Assembly (NCBI RefSeq): GCF_029537235.1
Contig: NZ_CP120638.1
Coordinates: 4,032,501 to 4,096,500 of the forward strand
Origin: Rhizobium sp. 32-5/1
Lineage (GTDB): Bacteria; Pseudomonadota; Alphaproteobacteria; Rhizobiales; Rhizobiaceae
Length of the DNA: 64,000 nt
Reading direction: 5' to 3'
Positions 63,839 through 64,000 of this stretch are shown here, piece after piece; position 1 is the first letter of the stretch; each line of letters starts with the position of its first letter. The notes under the pieces are model-generated. The model was given only the letters and a program-made list of their open reading frames with translations. It made no database searches and was not told the origin of the DNA. Position numbers and translations under genes: made by a program.

Positions 63839-64000
63839 ATGTCTGTTGAAATTCTGCTCGTCCTGGCCGCGGCCCTACTGCTCGACCGGATCGTCGGCGA
63901 TCCCGATTGGCTTTGGCGCCGCCTGCCGCATCCTGTCGTGCTGTTCGGCGCCGCCATCGGCTGGTTCGACCGGTCCTTCAACCGCAAGCGCCTGGGCGAC
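63839..64000 (+). CDS. cobD: Adenosylcobinamide-phosphate synthase CobD (CbiB), 5' part only
   Basis: This membrane protein joins the aminopropanol arm to adenosylcobyric acid. The visible 54 residues begin MSVEILLVLAAALLLDRIVGDP and continue WRRLPHPVVLFGAAIGWFDRSFN, matching the CbiB/CobD opening (first membrane helix plus the conserved LDRIVGDP and PHPV motifs). It starts 2 bp after the cobC stop (TGATCATG) and runs out of the window. Confidence 0.92.
   Translation, partial: MSVEILLVLAAALLLDRIVGDPDWLWRRLPHPVVLFGAAIGWFDRSFNRKRLGD

Noticed and set aside
1-64000. CRISPR arrays, tRNA and rRNA genes, prophage or transposase genes
   Set aside because: I found no direct repeats with regular spacers, no tRNA/rRNA-like stretches and no integrase or transposase motifs.

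Overview
The window looks like a chromosomal segment of a Rhizobiaceae member (Agrobacterium/Rhizobium/Allorhizobium/Sinorhizobium group). This rests on high GC with strong GC3 bias, the aerobic (cobN/cobW type) cobalamin pathway with rhizobial gene order, DUF1127 and entericidin-like small proteins, a rhizobial-type betaine-homocysteine methyltransferase, and a ChoXWV/ProXWV-type betaine/choline transporter. No rRNA, tRNA, prophage, insertion sequence or CRISPR array was recognised.

Layout. 0-5 kb: the end of a membrane O-acyltransferase gene and a sulfate ABC operon (sbp-cysT-cysW-cysA, minus strand). 5-8 kb: small exported proteins and an SLC13-type anion transporter. 7.9-11.5 kb: a cobalamin riboswitch controlling DUF1636 and a FecBCD-type importer, probably for a corrinoid or cobalt-related substrate. 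11.6-15.3 kb: a DUF924 protein, a large MscS channel and a small secreted protein. 15.5-20 kb: a signalling cluster (double-receiver protein, receiver-receiver-GGDEF, PAS histidine kinase, single receiver). 20-24 kb: a GlxA-type AraC regulator, two DUF1127-like genes divergent from a LysR gene, and a eukaryotic-type topoisomerase IB.

24-36 kb is the most interesting region. It is a corrinoid-dependent methyl transfer module: MttB-family methyltransferase, corrinoid protein, pterin-dependent methyltransferase, two MTHFR-type proteins, a RamA-like [2Fe-2S]/ASKHA reactivase, and several conserved proteins of unknown role (DUF1638, a 'virulence factor' family protein, a formyltransferase-like protein, a small helical protein, a ferredoxin-like protein). 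With bmt (43 kb) and the betaine/choline-type ABC transporter (45.5-48.8 kb), it suggests that a quaternary amine, probably a betaine, is imported and its methyl groups are passed to tetrahydrofolate and homocysteine. 36-45 kb also holds an ECF sigma/vWA pair, a SPINDLY-type glycosyltransferase, another glycosyltransferase and an O-antigen ligase.

50-64 kb is the cobalamin biosynthesis locus: cobQ, then a long cobalamin riboswitch, a 29-codon leader ORF, cobP-cobW-cobN-GFA-cobO, a TSUP gene on the other strand, and cobE-cobA-cobB-cobC-cobD (cut by the window end). Corrinoid synthesis, probable uptake and use therefore lie within one 64-kb window. cobN carries two inserted palindromic repeat elements that are translated.

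At least 24 single-base frame disruptions in about 18 conserved genes can each be repaired by one base. Deletions fall mostly in short homopolymers. All five insertions convert a GA(C/T)TCG to GATCTCG. I read these as long-read sequencing errors, the second class probably caused by CcrM (GANTC) methylation, so frameshifted genes are annotated as intact genes spanning the break.
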